From: Christensenella sp. UBA1750
GTDB taxonomy: Bacteria; Bacillota; Clostridia; Christensenellales; UBA1750
Direction of reading: 5' to 3'
DNA length: 28,547 bases
Assembly (NCBI GenBank): GCA_002315655.1
Contig: DCHO01000077.1
Span: forward strand, 20,974-49,520
A model generated the notes under the pieces. It searched no databases, had not been told where the DNA came from, and worked only from the letters and a program-made list of their open reading frames with translations. Each line of letters starts with the position of its first letter. Within the stretch, counting starts at the first letter, position 1. Below, piece after piece: positions 24,690 to 28,547 of the stretch. A program made the position numbers and the translations under genes.

Positions 24690-25547
24690 ATGGCAAAAGC
24701 AATGGGCGGACTGGGAAAAGGCTTTGACGCGCTCTTTGGCGATGTGCTGCAGGAGGAAGGCAGCGAAAACAAGGTGCAGCTTTTGCCGCTTAGGGATGTG
24801 GACCCCAATCCGGGGCAGCCCCGCAAGATTTTTGAGCCGCATGAGCTGGAAGCATTGGCGGAATCCATCAAATCTGTAGGCATCATTCAGCCCATCGTGG
24901 TGGTGCCCAACGGAAAACGGTATTCCATTGTCGCGGGCGAACGCCGCTGGCGTGCGGCGCGGCTGGCGGAGCTCAACGAGATTCCCTGCATCGTGCGGGA
25001 ATTGGAGGACGTGCAGCGCATGGAAATGGCGCTGATCGAGAACATCCAGCGCACTGACCTAAATGCCATCGAGACCGCAAAGGCCATCGAAGGCCTGATG
25101 CAGCAATGCGGGCTGACGCAGGAACAGGTCAGCAAACGGCTGGGCAAAAGCCGCCCGGCGGTGGCGAATTTGCTGCGCTTGTTGACGCTGCCCAAGGATG
25201 TGTCGGAAATGGTGGAGGTCGGTACCCTTTCTGAAGGTCACGCCCGGGCGATTTTAGCGGCGGGGGACGAGAAACAGATGTCCGCGCTGGCGCAGATGGT
25301 CGTGTCGAAGGGCTTGAACGTCCGGCAGACTGAGGCACTGGCAAAGAACATCAAAGAAAAAAAGGATTCCAAGGAACAGGACGCGGAAACGCGCTGTGCC
25401 GAATTGGAATTGGTGAAGGAAGCCGCCCGGAAGCGGTTCGGCGTGAAGGTCTCGCTGATCGGCAGCGATAAAAGCGGCAAGCTCATCTTGCATTACAACA
25501 AGGCGGAGGAGCTGGAACGCATTTACGATGTTCTTCGTTTGGATTAG
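24690..25547 (+). CDS. parB: Chromosome partitioning protein ParB (Spo0J)
   Basis: A 285-residue CTP-dependent clamp that loads at parS, slides and recruits SMC. It opens with KAMGGLGKGFDALFGD, typical of Spo0J, which contacts ParA through a basic N-terminus. NPGQPRKIFEPHELEALAES, the CTP-binding GERRWRAARLAEL (about 74-86) and ENIQRTDLNAIETA (about 113-126) follow. The helix-turn-helix is TQEQVSKRLGKSRPAVANLL (about 141-160), with the Arg typical of parS readers. The C-terminal dimerisation domain is full length. A parS-like site lies four bases after the stop. Confidence 0.96.
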   Translation: MAKAMGGLGKGFDALFGDVLQEEGSENKVQLLPLRDVDPNPGQPRKIFEPHELEALAESIKSVGIIQPIVVVPNGKRYSIVAGERRWRAARLAELNEIPCIVRELEDVQRMEMALIENIQRTDLNAIETAKAIEGLMQQCGLTQEQVSKRLGKSRPAVANLLRLLTLPKDVSEMVEVGTLSEGHARAILAAGDEKQMSALAQMVVSKGLNVRQTEALAKNIKEKKDSKEQDAETRCAELELVKEAARKRFGVKVSLIGSDKSGKLILHYNKAEELERIYDVLRLD

Positions 25548-25550
25548 GAG

Positions 25551-25566
25551 TGTTTCACATGAAACA
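25551..25566 (+). promoter_or_regulatory. parS-like site downstream of parB
   Basis: TGTTTCACATGAAACA, identical to the site at 22940, lies in the 36-bp gap between parB and the amidohydrolase gene, next to that gene's ribosome binding site. Confidence 0.85.
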
Positions 25567-25583
25567 AGGGGAGGAGGATTATT

Positions 25584-26507
25584 TTGATTAACGGTAGAAA
25601 AATTATTGACGGGCATCTGCACACCAAGTATTTCCCGGAGAACTGGTTCATTGAGTGTGCGGATAAGCGCGGGTATGACGGATATGCGGTGCTGTCGCTG
25701 TCCTGCATGAAAAGCTGGGGCGGCGCGGTGAACAATGAACAATGTCTGGCGGCAAAGCGCGCCGACCCGAAGCGGTGCTATTTTTTCGCGGGCCTGGTGC
25801 ATCCCTGTGAGGATTATCAGGCGCACGCTGAAAAGTGGCTGAAGGACGGGGCGGACGGGATCAAGTTCCTGGAGACCAAGCCGACCTGTCAGAAGCAGAC
25901 GGGCGTGGATTTATCCGATGAACGGTTTGAAAAGATGTTTGCCTATCTGGAAGAAACCGGCACACCGATTCTGTGGCACTGCGGAGACCCGGCGACCTTC
26001 TGGGACAAAGAAAAAGTGCCGGATTGGGCGGTGGAAAACGGTTGGTTCTACGGGGACGGCAGCTACAAGAGCTTATCTGAGCTTTACGGCATGGTGGAAA
26101 AGGTGCTGGCGAAGCATCCGAAGCTTAAAGCCTGCCTGGCGCACCTGTATTTCTGCGGGGACGATCGCAAGCACGCGGAATGGTTGCTGGATACTTATGA
26201 AGATGTGCGGCTGGACATTACGCCCGGTGTGGAGATGTACGATGCCTTCACGGAAGACCATGATGGCTGGCGGGAGTTCTTCATCAAGTATCAGAATCGC
26301 ATCCAGCTTGGGTCGGACACCGACATGGGGGATGATTTAAGCGCGGAAACCGCCTTCAATCTGGCCTACAAGGCACTGGGGAAAGGCGAATTTGACTGGA
26401 ATAAAATGCACGTTACAGGGCTTAATCTGCCGGAAGATGTGATTGACAAAATCGTCTGTGAGAATTTCAAGGCTTTTGCGGGCGATGTGCCGAAACAGCT
26501 GGGATAA
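25584..26507 (+). CDS. Amidohydrolase-family (TIM-barrel) metal-dependent hydrolase
   Basis: A 307-residue protein resembling the amidohydrolase-2 family. Metal-ligand candidates are His11 and His13 in IDGHLHTKY, His in LWHCGDPATFW (about 132), His in ACLAHLYFCGDDRKH (about 184) and Asp in QLGSDTDMGDD (about 249). GIKFLETKPTCQ holds a Lys that could be the bridging residue. The start is TTG 25584, five bases after a very strong GGGGAGGAGG. No signal peptide is seen. The substrate is unknown; decarboxylase and hydrolase activities both occur in the family. It follows parB and a parS-like site closely and may be co-transcribed, but a segregation role is not implied. Confidence 0.75.
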   Translation: MINGRKIIDGHLHTKYFPENWFIECADKRGYDGYAVLSLSCMKSWGGAVNNEQCLAAKRADPKRCYFFAGLVHPCEDYQAHAEKWLKDGADGIKFLETKPTCQKQTGVDLSDERFEKMFAYLEETGTPILWHCGDPATFWDKEKVPDWAVENGWFYGDGSYKSLSELYGMVEKVLAKHPKLKACLAHLYFCGDDRKHAEWLLDTYEDVRLDITPGVEMYDAFTEDHDGWREFFIKYQNRIQLGSDTDMGDDLSAETAFNLAYKALGKGEFDWNKMHVTGLNLPEDVIDKIVCENFKAFAGDVPKQLG

Positions 26508-26793
26508 TGCCAAATGCGCAGGGAGGGGGATAAACCCCCTCCCTGCGCATTTGGCGGGGCGCGGCGTGAATACAGTGGTCAGGAATCGGTTGCGAGCCGC
26601 GCCCCCGGGAGGGATTGCGGACAGGCAACAGGAACGAAAAAGAACGGACGAATGGGGGTCTTGTCGTACCTGTTGCAGTTACAGCAAAAAGATAAGGGGG
26701 CGCGGCACACAGGAGATGGATGAATACTGCATTTCCGCCGCGCCCCGCAGCAGAGCGACCCCGGGGTTTATCCCCGGGGTCGTTCTGCTGCAT
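26508..26793. repeat. Large nested palindrome between convergent genes
   Basis: Between the amidohydrolase (+) and the epimerase (-). A 21-bp perfect hairpin (26510-26530 with 26536-26556, loop ATAAA) on the left is mirrored by a 20-bp hairpin (26747-26766 with 26772-26791, loop TTTAT) on the right. Between them are three nested arms: 12 bp (26556-26567 with 26736-26747), 11 bp (26596-26606 with 26696-26706) and 8 bp (26625-26632 with 26669-26676). No gene was found in 26508-26826. It may act as a bidirectional 3' end structure, encode a structured RNA or be a decayed mobile element. Confidence 0.8.
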
Positions 26794-26826
26794 TCCGAAA
26801 CCGGATGCTATGGAATTATGCCGGAT

Positions 26827-27678
26827 TTACTTGATGATGTCGATGGCAATGGAGAAATTGAAGGTATCCTTGCCATTTAGGGAGACGATTTCCTTCTTCT
26901 CGTTGATGTTGCCGGTCTGGTGGTGGTCGTCGTCAATGCCGTACCACGGTTCGACGCAGACGTAGGGGGCGTTGTTCATTGCCCAGAGGCCGAGAACGGG
27001 CACGCCGGGATAGGAAACGCGGACAATGCCGTCGTCAATGCCGGTGTGGACGTCCACATAGGAGGACTTGTAGTTTTCGAGGATGAAGGGGCCATGAGCG
27101 AAAATGTCCTTGGGCAGATCAAACACCTTGCCACCGTCGAGGAAGGGCACGGTTCTGTCGTCAATGTAGGATTCCCTGTCAAAGACGCGGGCGTTCAGGG
27201 TTTCTTCCTTCTCAAATTCCAGATAGCCGCCGTTGCGGTTGATGCCGGGATGTGCACCGAAGGAGAAGAACATGGGCTCCTCATCCAGATTGCGGACGGT
27301 GTGGGAGGAGGTAACGCCGGTGTCGGTCAGGGTGTGAGTGACTTCAACCTCATAGCGGAAGGGATAGTCGGCAAAATGCTTCTCCCAATCGGTGAAAAGC
27401 AGGGTGATGGAAGTCTCGGACTGCTCTTTCACGGCAAACTCTTCGTTCTTGACAAAGCCGTGCTTGGGCATCTTGTAGGTCTTGCCCTTGTAGGAATACT
27501 GGTCGTTCATCAGTCTGCCGACCACGGGGAAGAGCAGAGGGGAATGTTCGTACCAGACCTTGGAATCGCCGTACCACAGGTAGGCCTTTCCGCTGCTCTT
27601 TTCATTGAGGGAGCAGAGCTGGGCGCCCTTGGAGGCGACGGTGGCGGTGAAGCGGTCATTCTGCAATAAATAAAGCAT
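26827..27678 (-). CDS. Aldose 1-epimerase family protein
   Basis: A 283-residue member of the galactose mutarotase-like superfamily. Visible features are RFTATVASKGAQLCSL at the N-terminus, MPKHGFVKNEEF with a conserved His (about 75), FFSFGAHPGINR with the second His (about 140), and the late VEPWYGIDDDHH with the Glu that acts as base in mutarotases. It belongs to the LacX-like group, which may act on sugar phosphates or other aldoses. The start at ATG 27678 is chosen for AAAGGAG nine bases upstream; the frame is open 35 codons further but without a binding site. It runs against the surrounding plus-strand genes. Confidence 0.87.
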   Translation of the reverse strand: MLYLLQNDRFTATVASKGAQLCSLNEKSSGKAYLWYGDSKVWYEHSPLLFPVVGRLMNDQYSYKGKTYKMPKHGFVKNEEFAVKEQSETSITLLFTDWEKHFADYPFRYEVEVTHTLTDTGVTSSHTVRNLDEEPMFFSFGAHPGINRNGGYLEFEKEETLNARVFDRESYIDDRTVPFLDGGKVFDLPKDIFAHGPFILENYKSSYVDVHTGIDDGIVRVSYPGVPVLGLWAMNNAPYVCVEPWYGIDDDHHQTGNINEKKEIVSLNGKDTFNFSIAIDIIK

Positions 27679-27716
27679 GGGAAATGCTCCTTTCTGAATA
27701 CCATGATATAAAGATA

Positions 27717-27744
27717 AGTATAAGGGTTTTGGCAAAAGTTGCAA
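27717..27744 (-). promoter_or_regulatory. Predicted promoter of the aldose-epimerase gene
   Basis: On the minus strand, TTGCAA (27739-27744), 16-bp spacer and TATACT (27717-27722), about 39 bp upstream of the start codon. Confidence 0.6.
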
Positions 27745-27782
27745 GAGGTTTTGGGGAAAAGATGACATTTTTGTCAGTTTCA

Positions 27783-27811
27783 TTGACGCTCCTGTGGAAA
27801 AATGCTATACT
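27783..27811 (+). promoter_or_regulatory. Predicted extended -10 promoter of the PAP2 gene, with a DnaA-box-like spacer
   Basis: TTGACG (27783-27788), 17-bp spacer, and TATACT (27806-27811) preceded by TGC. The spacer contains TGTGGAAAA (27793-27801), the DnaA-box variant that is frequent in the origin region. Confidence 0.75.
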
Positions 27812-27843
27812 TGCAAAGAATTTTCAGGCTTGGAGGGGATCGG

Positions 27844-28527
27844 ATGGAAAAAGAGATCCGTAAAAACGGGAGGATTGCAGGGATCTGCTTTGCGGCGTTT
27901 TTGCTGCTCATTTTGCTTGTGAAAACGGTGGATGTGGCAGCCATTGGCCCAAACGAGACCGGAATCGGCCTGTCGCGGCTCAACAGTGCGGTCAAAGGAA
28001 TGGGAAATGTGCATCTGGTTTGGGCGAAACTCACGGACACGCTGGCCTGGTGCTCCATGGGCGCGGGATTTTTGCTGTGCTGCGGTGCGCCGCTGCAGTT
28101 TGTGAAGACCTGGAGCCTCAAAAAGGTGAACAAGGTGCTGCTGGTGCTGATCGCGTTCTATTTTCTGCTGGGCTTGATCTATGTATTTTTTGAGGTCGTG
28201 GTCATCAACCTGCGCCCGATTTTGGAAGCGGGCGAAACCATGCCGGAGCCGTCCTTCCCCTCGTCCCACACGGTGCTGTGCTGCTCGGTGTTGGGGAGCT
28301 TTTTAGTGGTGCTGGGGCTTTCGGGAGAAAAAAGCCCCGTGAGTACGGCGGTGAAGGTCATGATGTGGGTGTTCATGGTGCTGGCTGTTGTTGGACGGAT
28401 CATTTCCGGCGTACACTGGGTGACGGATATTATCGGCGGCGTGCTGCTTTCTCTTGCGCTGGTGTTTGGATTGAAGGCGGTGCTAATGGCACTGAAAAAA
28501 TGGGAAGATGGCAGAAAAAGGAAATAG
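27844..28527 (+). CDS. PAP2-superfamily membrane phosphatase-like protein
   Basis: A 227-residue protein with about six hydrophobic segments. It carries the PAP2 motifs PSFPSSHT (about 136-143) and GRIISGVHWVTDIIGG (about 180-195), with catalytic His in each. Relatives remove phosphate from lipid phosphates such as undecaprenyl pyrophosphate or phosphatidate at the outer face of the membrane. The first motif, KxxxxxxRP, has Glu where the Lys is expected (FEVVVINLRP). The start is ATG 27844, with GGAGGGG upstream. The stop TAG overlaps a copy of the 17-nt core AGGTACGGGCGCTAACC (28526-28542). Confidence 0.85.
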   Translation: MEKEIRKNGRIAGICFAAFLLLILLVKTVDVAAIGPNETGIGLSRLNSAVKGMGNVHLVWAKLTDTLAWCSMGAGFLLCCGAPLQFVKTWSLKKVNKVLLVLIAFYFLLGLIYVFFEVVVINLRPILEAGETMPEPSFPSSHTVLCCSVLGSFLVVLGLSGEKSPVSTAVKVMMWVFMVLAVVGRIISGVHWVTDIIGGVLLSLALVFGLKAVLMALKKWEDGRKRK

Positions 28528-28547
28528 GTACGGGCGCTAACCAGAGA
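28526..28547 (+). repeat. Stop-codon-overlapping core of the mosaic repeat, cut by the window end
   Basis: AGGTACGGGCGCTAACC begins inside the PAP2 stop codon and continues AGAGA, as in the copy at 22380 that leads into a 24-bp hairpin. The window ends before the hairpin could be seen. Confidence 0.75.

Noticed and set aside
26443..26880. Plus- and minus-strand open frames across the convergent gap
   Set aside because: They consist of palindrome arms with no protein-like features, and they overlap real gene ends.

Overview
This window is a bacterial replication-origin region. The order rpmH-rnpA-yidD-yidC-jag-mnmE-mnmG-rsmG-noc-parA-parB on the plus strand, diverging from dnaA-dnaN-recF on the minus strand, is the classic Firmicutes origin layout. 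Moderately high GC, TTG/GTG starts with strong AGGAGG-type ribosome binding sites, a Noc paralogue beside ParB, a DUF951 gene and many hairpin-rich intergenic repeats suggest a gut-type Clostridia, probably Oscillospirales/Ruminococcaceae. That placement is inference; no rRNA gene is present to confirm it.

Left arm (1-10184), all minus strand and so leading away from the origin: L-rhamnose mutarotase, a GH2 beta-galactosidase and an AT-rich membrane acyltransferase (one gene set); a D-2-hydroxyacid dehydrogenase; citramalate synthase; a PepV-type dipeptidase; signal peptidase I; and a DUF951 protein. Origin core (10185-15436): a region of about 840 bp without genes, rich in DnaA boxes and holding a DnaA-trio-like tract, then recF, dnaN, dnaA and the dnaA/rpmH divergent region with three DnaA boxes on a 12-bp pitch. 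Right arm (15437-28547), plus strand: the ribosomal protein/RNase P/membrane insertase/tRNA modification block, then the noc-parA-parB chromosome segregation block with two parS-like sites, an amidohydrolase, a convergent aldose-epimerase-family gene and a PAP2-family membrane protein whose stop codon lies at the window edge.

The most unusual content is not the housekeeping genes. (1) The acyltransferase begins at a run of nine G residues. The well-placed ribosome binding site and ATG upstream are out of frame with the gene at nine G but would be in frame with eight or eleven, so this looks like a phase-variable switch caught in the OFF state. (2) Most larger intergenic gaps are built from modular repeats in which short linkers are constant while the hairpin stems between them differ but stay base-paired. 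One family has a 17-nt core that abuts or closely follows stop codons in four of four copies, always co-directional with the gene. A second family uses GTGAAATAT linkers between dnaA and dnaN. (3) The likely DNA unwinding site lies beyond recF, not between dnaA and dnaN. (4) A 147-bp unit is repeated three times ahead of yidC, and a convergent intergenic region is a nested palindrome of about 285 bp.
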